Source: Rubrivivax gelatinosus (GTDB taxonomy: Bacteria; Pseudomonadota; Gammaproteobacteria; Burkholderiales; Burkholderiaceae_C). From it: DNA of 64,000 nucleotides. Positions 17,579 through 24,446 of the stretch are shown piece after piece. A program made the translations under genes and the position numbers. Below the pieces are notes generated by a model. The model was not told the origin of the DNA. It saw only the letters and a program-made list of their open reading frames with translations, and made no database searches. How positions within the stretch are numbered: the first letter of the stretch is position 1; every line of letters starts with the position of its first letter. The DNA is taken from the NCBI RefSeq assembly GCF_004340905.1, contig NZ_SLXD01000006.1:186001-250000 (forward strand). Direction: 5' to 3'.

Positions 17579-18856
17579 TCATCGCCTCGCCTCCAGCACC
17601 GCCCGCAACAGCGCCTGGGCGACCTGGGCGACCGAGGGCAGGGGGTCGGGGCGCACGGCATGGAGCGGCATCAGCACCGTGCCGTCGGTGCGGAACAAAT
17701 GGCCGTCGTGGCCGATGCCAGGCGTGGTGACGGGGATGAAGACCGTGCCGGGGCGGCGGCAGGTGGCGGCCTGGGCAGGGTGGCCGAGCACGACCGTCGG
17801 CAGATCGGCCGCCGGAGGGCCGGCATCGGGATCGAAGCTGGAGACCCAGAGCAGCGCGTCGACCGCCCCGTCGGCCAGCAGGCGCTCGCTGCCGTAGAGG
17901 AAGGGTTCGTGTTCCAGGCCGAGCGCGCTGGCGCGCGTGCGCAGCGGCAGGCCCGCCAGCCAGGTGAAGACCTGGTTGGCGGTGGCGGCGCCGTCGCCGC
18001 CGCCGATCCACAGCGCTGCGGCACGGGTCGTTCGGTTCAGGTGGCCGACCGTCGCGTGCACCGCCTCGATCGCCAGCGCCGCCTGCGGCCCCAGGCGCGC
18101 CGGGGCACCGACGAAGACCGCGTAGTGCGCGGCGCGCAGCCGCGCGGCCAGGGCCGCGAGTGCGCTGCCGTCGTCAGATGGCGGGCGCGGCACCCAGGTC
18201 AGCAGGCGCTGCAGCGTCGCGGCGAGGTCTTCGCCCGGCGCTGCCGGCAGCATCTCGACGCTGACCGTGTCCGAGGCCCAACCGGCCAGCGCCGCGTCGT
18301 CGCCGTCCGGTGCGGCAAGGGCGACCGCGTGGCGGCGCGGGCCGTCGCTGTCGCCCAGGCCGCAGCGCCAGGCGGTCAGTGGGGCGAGGTCGGCCGGCAC
18401 GCCGCCGACGAAGACGATCAGGTCGGCGCGGGTGCGCACTTCGCCGAGCGTGGTGGTGAACTGGCCGCGATCCTGCAGCGCACGCAGACCGGCGAACAAG
18501 GCTTCGCCGCCGGCGGCGTCGCTGATGGCGCCGGTGGCGCAGGCCAGCGGGTAGAGCGCACGGGCGCCGGCGACGTCGGTGCCCAGCCCTGCGAACAGCG
18601 GCAGCGCCGCGCCGGCCAGGATGGCGGCGGCGGCGGCCAGCGCGGCGTCGTCGGAGGCCGGGCGGCCGTCGATCTCGGCGCGCGTCTGGACCGGGTGGCT
18701 GGCGAAACGCGCCAGCCGCGCCTCGGCGCGCGGGCAGCGCTCGCCGGCCAGCGCCAGCGCTTCGCTGCCGGCGCCCAGACGCACGCCGAGGTGGTCGCAA
18801 GCCAACGGGCAGAAGGGACAGGTCCACGCGGACGGGGCCGCGGCGAGCTCGCTCAT
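17579..18856 (-). CDS. fhcB: formyltransferase/hydrolase complex subunit B
   Basis: FhcB is the bacterial relative of the molybdopterin subunit of formylmethanofuran dehydrogenase. In bacteria the complex does not perform redox chemistry, and FhcB has a structural role. The 425-residue protein begins with the family motif WTCPFCPLACDHLGV and ends with GIGHDGHLFRTDGTVLMPLH, where archaeal enzymes have a similar tail. Start: ATG 18856 is used. ATG 18877 is in frame, but it overlaps the candidate sigma-54 promoter. It is first in the order fhcB-A-D-C-fae2-pabBC-HAD. Confidence 0.92.
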   Translation of the reverse strand: MSELAAAPSAWTCPFCPLACDHLGVRLGAGSEALALAGERCPRAEARLARFASHPVQTRAEIDGRPASDDAALAAAAAILAGAALPLFAGLGTDVAGARALYPLACATGAISDAAGGEALFAGLRALQDRGQFTTTLGEVRTRADLIVFVGGVPADLAPLTAWRCGLGDSDGPRRHAVALAAPDGDDAALAGWASDTVSVEMLPAAPGEDLAATLQRLLTWVPRPPSDDGSALAALAARLRAAHYAVFVGAPARLGPQAALAIEAVHATVGHLNRTTRAAALWIGGGDGAATANQVFTWLAGLPLRTRASALGLEHEPFLYGSERLLADGAVDALLWVSSFDPDAGPPAADLPTVVLGHPAQAATCRRPGTVFIPVTTPGIGHDGHLFRTDGTVLMPLHAVRPDPLPSVAQVAQALLRAVLEARR

Positions 18857-18868
18857 GGCCTGCTTGAC

Positions 18869-18883
18869 GCAACACATGTGCCA
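18869..18883 (-). promoter_or_regulatory. candidate sigma-54 (-24/-12) promoter of the fhc operon
   Basis: On the minus strand the sequence TGGCACATGTGTTGC matches the RpoN consensus TGGCAC-N5-TTGC exactly at every defined base, with GG and GC ten bases apart. It is immediately upstream of fhcB. The predicted start of transcription (near 18857) falls almost on the ATG at 18856, so the mRNA would have essentially no leader. This either means leaderless translation or argues that the match is fortuitous. A sigma-54 activator is encoded in the same island (24379-26367). Confidence 0.5.
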
Positions 18884-18919
18884 CCGCACCGTTCCTGCGT
18901 GGACGGCCGTCGTCCGGCC

Positions 18920-18946
18920 AAAAGCGCAACACTGTGTCGCGCTTTT
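18920..18946. promoter_or_regulatory. palindromic candidate activator site upstream of fhcB
   Basis: AAAAGCGC (18920-18927) and GCGCTTTT (18939-18946) are perfect inverted arms around AACACTGTGTC. The core AACAC-T-GTGTC is nearly identical to the GACAC-T-GTGTC at 33641-33651 upstream of the mtdB operon. Its centre is about 75 bases upstream of the predicted sigma-54 start site, a usual range for an enhancer site. The regulator is inferred, not shown. Confidence 0.45.
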
Positions 18947-19136
18947 CGTGCCGCGAGTCCCGCCACCACCGGGGCAGACCGTCGTCCCGGCTCTCCGGGT
19001 AAACGCCCGGTGGCGGGCCCTGAAACGTGACGCCGCGGGCCCGCCGCGCGGCCCGGCCCGTTCAGCGGCGCGCCGACACCGGTCGTGGCACGAAACGTGA
19101 ACGCGCGGCGCCCATGCCGAGACCGCTCCGCCCTGC

Positions 19137-19835
19137 CTACGCCCCCGGCGCCAGCCGGCCGTCGTGCAGCGCGCTCGCGACCAGCCAGGCCTCGGCGCCG
19201 GACTCGCGGGCGCGGCGCAGGTCGGCGCCGTTGCGCACGCCGCCGGCGCCGATGAAGTGGGTCGCGGGTGAACGTGCACGCAGCGCGGCCATCGTCTCCA
19301 GGTCGGGCCCGGCGTCGCTGCCGACCCGCTCCAGCGTCATCACGATGACCTGGTGCGGCCAGCACTCGGGTGTGTCCCAGGCGCCGGCGGCGTCCAGGCG
19401 CTGCGCGCCGCGGCGGTCCAGCGACAGGATGCCGGCTTCGGGCGTCGGGAAGCAGGCGTCCAGCGCCGCGCGCGAGACCAGCGATTCGCTGCCGAACACC
19501 GGCCGCACACGCGCCGCCGCGGCGCCGAGCCGCGCACGCAGCGTGGCGGCCGCGGTGGCGTCGGCGAAGCCCGCGTCGAGCCAGAGTTCGACGCCCGGCA
19601 GCGCCGCCAGCAGTGCGGCAATCGTCTCGGCCTGCGGCCGGCCGTCGACGATCGCGTCGAGGTCGGCCACGTACAGCGTGGCCGAGGCGCAGGCCCGGCA
19701 CAGCGCGCGCGCCACGGCCACCGGCTCGTGGCCGTCGACCAGGCGCGAGACCAGCGGCCGGTACGTGCTGCGCTCGCCGCGCCGGGCGCGCACGGCCACG
19801 CCATGCATCAGATCGACGACGGGGATCAGCCGCAT
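19137..19835 (-). CDS. HisA/HisF-related TIM-barrel protein of the H4MPT cluster
   Basis: This 232-residue TIM-barrel protein is related to HisA, with start MRLIPVVDLMHGVAVRARRG (Asp8 at the HisA catalytic position). The strand YVADLDAIVDGRPQ and a phosphate-binding C-terminal loop FIGAGGVRNGADL are present. This divergent HisA/F-related family is found in methanogens and in bacteria with H4MPT genes, not in histidine operons, so a role in cofactor synthesis is likely but unknown. It is divergent from the mfnD-like gene, 33 bases away, and upstream of the fhc operon. Confidence 0.82.
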   Translation of the reverse strand: MRLIPVVDLMHGVAVRARRGERSTYRPLVSRLVDGHEPVAVARALCRACASATLYVADLDAIVDGRPQAETIAALLAALPGVELWLDAGFADATAAATLRARLGAAAARVRPVFGSESLVSRAALDACFPTPEAGILSLDRRGAQRLDAAGAWDTPECWPHQVIVMTLERVGSDAGPDLETMAALRARSPATHFIGAGGVRNGADLRRARESGAEAWLVASALHDGRLAPGA

Positions 19836-19868
19836 CGGCAGGCTCCGCAGCAGGACCAAGGGGGCGCG

Positions 19869-20816
19869 ATGACGCGCGTGTTCGTCTACGAGTATCTCAG
19901 CGGCGGCGGCCTGGTCGACGGCGACCCGGCCGCCAGCGCGACGCTGCTGCCGATGGGCCAGGCGATGCGCGATGCGATCGTGCGCGACCTGCTGCGCGCG
20001 AATCTCGGCGCGGTGACGGTGGCCACCTGTGCCGCCGCCGGCCCGGTGCCCGCCGGCACCCAGGCCGTCTGCGCCGCGCCGGGCGAAGCGCCCGAGGTCT
20101 TCGTCGCGCGCCAGGCGGCTCGCCACGACCTGGTCTGGGCCGTGGCGCCCGAGTCCGACGGCCTGCTCGCGGCGATGCAGGCCGCCGTCGGCCGCACCCG
20201 CTGGCTGGGCTGCGACGCGGCGGCGATCGCGCTGGCCTCGAGCAAGGGCGCGACGCTGGCGCGGCTGCGTGCCCACGGCATCGCCACGCCGCACGACCTG
20301 GCGGACGAAGCGAGCCGCTGGGTCGTCAAACCCGACGACGGCGCCGGCGCGGTGGCGACCCAGGTCTGGACCAGCCGCGCCGCCGCCGCCGCCGACGCTC
20401 GCCGGCGCGAGAACGTCGGCGCCGCCGCCTGGCTGGAGCCCTGGGTCGACGGCGAGCCGATGAGCCTGTCGCTGCTGGCACGTGCCGGCCACGCCGAGCT
20501 GCTGTCGGTGAACCGCCAGCGCATCGCCGTCGACGGCGACGGCCTGGTGCGCTACGACGGTGTCGACCTGGACTGCGTGTCGCCGAACGACCCGCGCCGC
20601 GCCGTGCTGGCGGCGCTGGCCGGGCGCGTGGCGGCGGCGATCCCCGGGCTGTCGGGTTTCGCCGGTGTCGACTTCGTCTGGCATCCGGCGCGCGGGCCGG
20701 TGGCCATCGAGGTCAACCCGCGCACGACCTGCGCCTTCGTCGGCCTGTCCGAGCGCCTGGGGCGCTGCCTGGCGGCCGACATCGTCGCCGCGCGCCGGGA
20801 GACGCTGCATGCCTGA
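19869..20816 (+). CDS. ATP-grasp ligase, MfnD-like (methylofuran side-chain synthesis)
   Basis: This 315-residue ATP-grasp protein has an N-terminal domain MTRVFVYEYLSGGG. Nucleotide-binding segments are WVVKPDDGAGAVAT and AWLEPWVDGEPMS, and metal-binding motifs are FAGVDFVWH and AIEVNPRTTCAF. Archaeal MfnD joins glutamate to tyramine in methanofuran synthesis. Bacterial methylofuran carries a tyrosine and polyglutamate instead, so this enzyme probably ligates glutamate to a tyrosine-derived unit. It is the first of three overlapping plus-strand genes, followed by mfnF- and mfnE-like genes, which supports the pathway assignment. Confidence 0.82.
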   Translation: MTRVFVYEYLSGGGLVDGDPAASATLLPMGQAMRDAIVRDLLRANLGAVTVATCAAAGPVPAGTQAVCAAPGEAPEVFVARQAARHDLVWAVAPESDGLLAAMQAAVGRTRWLGCDAAAIALASSKGATLARLRAHGIATPHDLADEASRWVVKPDDGAGAVATQVWTSRAAAAADARRRENVGAAAWLEPWVDGEPMSLSLLARAGHAELLSVNRQRIAVDGDGLVRYDGVDLDCVSPNDPRRAVLAALAGRVAAAIPGLSGFAGVDFVWHPARGPVAIEVNPRTTCAFVGLSERLGRCLAADIVAARRETLHA

Positions 20817-21873
20817 GGCGGTGATCGGCTGGGACGTCGGCGGTGCGCACGTCAAGGCTGCGCGCTGCGAGGGCGGCGCCGTCGTCGACGTCGTGCAGTG
20901 GCCCTGCCCGCTGTGGCAGGGGCTGGACAAGCTCGAGCGTGTGCTCGACGCGGCGCTGGAGCGCTGGCCCGACGCTGCGCACGCCGCGCACGCGGTGACG
21001 ATGACCGGCGAGATGGCCGACTGCTTCGCCCACCGCGAGGACGGCGTCGCGCGCATCGCCGCAGGCCTGGCCGGCCGCCTGCCGGCGCCACGTTTTTTCG
21101 CCGGAGACGGCTGGTGCAGCGCCGCCGAATGCGGCCCGCGCTGGGAGGCCGTGGCCTCGGCCAACTGGCTGGCGACGGCGCGCCACGCCGCCGCCGCGCT
21201 GGCGCCCGCGACCGGTCTGCTGGTCGACGTCGGCAGCACGACGACCGACTTCATCGCCTTCGGCGGCGGCCGTGTGCTCGGCCCCAGCCGGCGCGATGTC
21301 GACCGCCTGGCCAGCGGCGAACTCGTCTACCACGGCGTCGTGCGCACGCCGCTGTGCGCGCTGGCGCGCCGCATCCCCTGGCGCGGCCGGTCGCTGAACG
21401 TGATGAACGAGTTCTTCGCGACGACGGCTGACGTCTACCGCCTGAGCGGCGAACTCGACCCGGCGCACGACCAGCACCCCGCCGCCGACGGCGGCGCCAA
21501 GGACGCGGCGGGCAGCCGCGCGCGGCTGGCGCGGATGATCGGCCTGGACGCGCGTGACGCGTCGGACGCCGAGTGGGACGCCTTCGCGCTCGCCTGGCGG
21601 GCCGAGCAGGCGGCCGAGCTGCGCCGCCAGCTCGCGCGTGTCGCCGCCGCCCGGAGCCTGCCGCGCGACACGCTCGCGGTGGCCGCCGGCTGCGGCGCTT
21701 TTCTCGTGGCCGAGATCGTGCCGCCGGGCTGGCGCGTTCAGCCCTACGTCGGCGCGGTGGCCGCGGTCGCGCCGCAGGCGGCGCCCGAGGCGCGCGCCTG
21801 GGCCCAGGTGGCGGCCCCGGCGGTCGCGGTGGCGGCGCTGTTCGAGCGGGAGGCCGGCCGATGTGGGTCGTGA
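20809..21873 (+). CDS. MfnF-like protein (hydantoinase/oxoprolinase fold), H4MPT-linked
   Basis: This 354-residue protein of the ASKHA/hydantoinase A-like group is recognised as a C1-transfer-pathway protein in H4MPT bacteria. The phosphate-binding motifs IGWDVGGAHVKAA and LVDVGSTTTDFIAF and the region LASGELVYHGVVRTPLCAL are present. The archaeal homolog MfnF couples the aminomethylfuran unit to the tyramine part of methanofuran. The start overlaps the upstream ATP-grasp gene by eight bases and the end overlaps the mfnE-like gene by 13 bases. The product in bacteria would be the methylofuran core. Confidence 0.85.
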   Translation: MPEAVIGWDVGGAHVKAARCEGGAVVDVVQWPCPLWQGLDKLERVLDAALERWPDAAHAAHAVTMTGEMADCFAHREDGVARIAAGLAGRLPAPRFFAGDGWCSAAECGPRWEAVASANWLATARHAAAALAPATGLLVDVGSTTTDFIAFGGGRVLGPSRRDVDRLASGELVYHGVVRTPLCALARRIPWRGRSLNVMNEFFATTADVYRLSGELDPAHDQHPAADGGAKDAAGSRARLARMIGLDARDASDAEWDAFALAWRAEQAAELRRQLARVAAARSLPRDTLAVAAGCGAFLVAEIVPPGWRVQPYVGAVAAVAPQAAPEARAWAQVAAPAVAVAALFEREAGRCGS

Positions 21874-22460
21874 AGATCGGCGGCAGCGTCAGCGAGGACG
21901 CGCTGTTCCCCGTCTGGCTGGACCTGCTGGTGCAGCTGGGCGGCGGCCGCGTGACGCTGGTCTGCGGCGGCGGCGGTTTCGCCGACCAGGTGCGCCACGC
22001 GCAGGCGCGCTGGCGTTTCGACGACCTCGCGGCGCACAACATGGCGGTGCTGGCGATGGCCCAGACCGCCTACCTCGCGCAGTCGCTGCAGCCGCGGCTG
22101 CGGCTGGCCGGCAGCCAGGAGCAGATCCGCGCCGTGCTGCACGCCGGGCAGACGGCGCTGTGGCTGCCGATGGAGTCGATGCGCGATGCGCCGAGTGCGC
22201 AGACGAGCTGGGAGATGAGCTCCGACAGCCTGGCGCTGGACCTGGCGCGCCGGCTGAACGCCGAGCGCCTGGTGGTCGTGAAGTCCTGCAGCGTCGACCC
22301 CGCTGCGACGCTGGCCGAGCTGGGCCAGCGCGGCGTGCTCGACGGCCTGTTCGCCGGCATCGCACGCGACGCGGCGTTCCCGATCGACGTCGTGCACCGC
22401 GCCGAACTCGGCCGGATGCGCGCGCTGCTGCTCGACCCGGGGCTCGCGCTCGGCGCCTGA
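21861..22460 (+). CDS. amino acid kinase family protein, MfnE-like
   Basis: This 199-residue amino-acid-kinase-fold protein has the glycine-rich MWVVKIGGSVSED and VCGGGGFADQVR, and the nucleotide-site stretch ERLVVVKSCSVDP. Archaeal MfnE phosphorylates 5-(aminomethyl)-3-furanmethanol phosphate during methanofuran synthesis, and this is the likely role here. It is the third gene of the mfnD-F-E-like set. Its stop is directly adjacent to the stop of the convergent mfnB-like gene. Confidence 0.83.
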   Translation: MWVVKIGGSVSEDALFPVWLDLLVQLGGGRVTLVCGGGGFADQVRHAQARWRFDDLAAHNMAVLAMAQTAYLAQSLQPRLRLAGSQEQIRAVLHAGQTALWLPMESMRDAPSAQTSWEMSSDSLALDLARRLNAERLVVVKSCSVDPAATLAELGQRGVLDGLFAGIARDAAFPIDVVHRAELGRMRALLLDPGLALGA

Positions 22461-23147
22461 TCAGGCGGCGACGGCCGGCCGCGCCAGCGCCTGCGCCAGC
22501 GCGCGCACGCGTGCCGGCTCCAGCGTGCCGCCACGCCCGATGCTGCAGACGGCGCTGCGGAACCCGGCGAACTGCGGCGCCAGCGCCACCAGCCGCGGCA
22601 GGTCGGGCGTGCGCAGGGCGCCGGCCAGGCCGACCGGCACGCCGGCGGCACGCGCCGCCTCGACGAAGGCCGCCAGCGCGGCCGGCGGCACCAGGTCGAA
22701 CAGCGAGCCGGCGTGTTTGTCCGCGGTGTCGGCCATCAGCGCCGGGAAACGCAGTTCCAGCGCCAGTGCCACGAGCGCCATGTCCAGCCCGCGGTCGGCG
22801 ACGAAGACCGGCACGACGGCGTGGCCGCAGCCGGCCAGTGCACGCAGCCGTGCCGCGGCCCGCGGCCCGGCTTCGATGCCGACCTTGACGAAGCGCACCC
22901 CGGTGGCCGCCATTGCCGCAACCCGCGCCAGCAGCGTGGCGGGTTCGTCGTCGGCGGTGTCGCCGATCGTCGCGCTGGTCGCGCCGCCGAAGCCGCAGGC
23001 CAGCAGGCGCACGATGGCGGCGACGGTGGCCGTCGGCAGCGCGCCCAGCGCGCCGGCGGACGGGTCCTTGCAGTCGATGAAGTCGGCACCGGCGGCGGCC
23101 GCGGCCAGGGCTTCGTGCGGGTCGCGCACGCTGACGAGCAGCTTCAT
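22461..23147 (-). CDS. (5-formylfuran-3-yl)methyl phosphate synthase, MfnB-like
   Basis: MfnB condenses two glyceraldehyde-3-phosphate molecules into the furan ring of methanofuran. The 228-residue protein has the family start MKLLVSVRDPHEA, the lysine-bearing ADFIDCKDPSAGALGA, SATIGD, RFVKVGIEAGPRA and the C-terminal VCSIGRGGTLEPARV. It is the last gene of a minus-strand set that begins with the sigma-54 activator. It abuts the DUF447 gene (ATG and stop overlap). The function is inferred from strong family resemblance and the mfnE/F neighbours. Confidence 0.88.
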   Translation of the reverse strand: MKLLVSVRDPHEALAAAAAGADFIDCKDPSAGALGALPTATVAAIVRLLACGFGGATSATIGDTADDEPATLLARVAAMAATGVRFVKVGIEAGPRAAARLRALAGCGHAVVPVFVADRGLDMALVALALELRFPALMADTADKHAGSLFDLVPPAALAAFVEAARAAGVPVGLAGALRTPDLPRLVALAPQFAGFRSAVCSIGRGGTLEPARVRALAQALARPAVAA

Positions 23148-23725
23148 CAGGCGGCCTCGCTGCGGTGGCGCCAGGCGGCGACGGCGTCGAGCAGCCAGCC
23201 CCAGGCTTCGAGTTCGGCCGGCCCGGCGGTCTTGTCGATCGCGATCTGCAGGTAACGCATCTCGCTGTCGACCTTGTCCGGCGCCAGCATGAACAGCCGG
23301 CTGACCAGCACCGCGCCCTCGACGACTGCCGCCTGCGCGCGGTTGAAGCCGACGAAGGGCGCGTGCGTCGCTTCGTGCAGCGCCGACAGCCTCAGCACCG
23401 GGCGTTCGGCGTCGTCGGCCACCTCGTCCAGCCGCAGCTCGACGTGGCGCAGCGCGGCGGCCAGGCGCAGCCCGCGGATGCGCTGGGCGCGTTCCAGCGG
23501 CCAGTCGCGCCGTCCGGTCACGCAGCCGGCGAAGACACGCACGTCGGCGACGAGGTTCAGCACCGCGCAGCGTGTCGCGAGGATGTTGTCCAGCGTCGCC
23601 GACGGCCGGAACGGCATCAGCACGACGCGGCCGTCGCGGTAACGCACGCCCATCGGCGCGACGTGCGGCCGGCCCTGGGTGTCGACGGTCGTGACGACGG
23701 TTTCGAAGATCGGTTCGGTGCTCAT
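23147..23725 (-). CDS. DUF447 family protein of the H4MPT cluster
   Basis: This 192-residue protein resembles the DUF447 flavin-reductase-like split-barrel family. It starts IFETVVTTVDTQGRPHVAPMGVRYRDGRVVLMPF, with a later motif FVGFNRAQAAVVEGAVL. The family is widespread in methanogens and recurs in bacterial H4MPT clusters, but its reaction is not known to me. A flavin-binding or redox role in pterin or methylofuran synthesis is a guess from fold and context. The ATG at 23725 is used, because the upstream frame would run towards dmrB. It lies between the dmrB-like and mfnB-like genes. Confidence 0.8.
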   Translation of the reverse strand: MSTEPIFETVVTTVDTQGRPHVAPMGVRYRDGRVVLMPFRPSATLDNILATRCAVLNLVADVRVFAGCVTGRRDWPLERAQRIRGLRLAAALRHVELRLDEVADDAERPVLRLSALHEATHAPFVGFNRAQAAVVEGAVLVSRLFMLAPDKVDSEMRYLQIAIDKTAGPAELEAWGWLLDAVAAWRHRSEAA

Positions 23726-23753
23726 CGGTGCTGGCCGCGCACCGGGCGCGGGA

Positions 23754-24446
23754 TCAGGAGGCAGGTGTCGTCCACTCGAGCGACAGCGCATGCAAGCGCT
23801 CTGCCAGCGCCGTTTCCAGTTCGGCCGGCGAGGCGACGACCTGGCAGAAATCGAGCTGGCGCAGGCGTTCGACGTTGTCGAGTTCGATGCGCCGCGGGCG
23901 CAGTGTCACCCAGTCGTGCGGCGCCTTGGTGACGACCACCGGCTCGGTGTCGCAGGCGAAGACGATGCCCGGAATGCCCAGCTTGCCGGCCTGCGCCAGC
24001 ATGTTGGTCGGCAGCGTGTCGCTGATGCCGAAGGCGCATTTGGCGACGGTGTTGCTGGTGGCCGGCGCGATGATCACCGTGTGATAGACGTCGGTGTAGA
24101 GCCGGCCCACCGGCACCGCGCTGGCGGTCTTGTCGCGCACGATGCGCAGCCCGGGCGGGAAACGCTCGCGCAGCACCGGCAGCGGCCACTGGTACAGGCC
24201 CAGCACCTCCTCGGCCGCCGAGGACAGGAACAGGTCCAGCTGCGGCAGCCGCGCCGCCAGCGCCAGCGACTCCTCGAGGTAGTGGCCCGAGCCGGTGATG
24301 CACCAGGCGAAACGTGAACGCGGCGCCGGCGGGCTGGCGAAGTCCTCGTCGCCGTCGGCCCGCGCGGACCCCGCCGGCTCAGTCGGGGTGGGAGACCTCG
24401 ATGTGGAGCTTGTGCAGTTTGCGGTACAGGGTGTTGCGGCTGACAT
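23754..24446 (-). CDS. dihydromethanopterin reductase-like flavoprotein (DmrB family)
   Basis: This 230-residue flavoprotein of the archaeal-flavoprotein/DmrB family is known in Burkholderia to reduce dihydromethanopterin to H4MPT using FMN. The core FAWCITGSGHYLEESLALA, the FMN-contact segment VIIAPATSNTVAKCAFGISDTLPTN and GIPGIVFACD are diagnostic. The only in-frame start before the core is the ATG at 24446, which makes the gene overlap the 3' end of the sigma-54 activator by 68 bases. The first ~40 residues are low-complexity and of unusual composition, as expected for an overlap. Confidence 0.82.
   Translation of the reverse strand: MSAATPCTANCTSSTSRSPTPTEPAGSARADGDEDFASPPAPRSRFAWCITGSGHYLEESLALAARLPQLDLFLSSAAEEVLGLYQWPLPVLRERFPPGLRIVRDKTASAVPVGRLYTDVYHTVIIAPATSNTVAKCAFGISDTLPTNMLAQAGKLGIPGIVFACDTEPVVVTKAPHDWVTLRPRRIELDNVERLRQLDFCQVVASPAELETALAERLHALSLEWTTPAS

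Noticed and set aside
17235..18011. Long minus-strand open frame across the fhcB end and the repeat element
   Set aside because: It is out of frame with fhcB, has no family-like sequence and its left part is the translated repeat.
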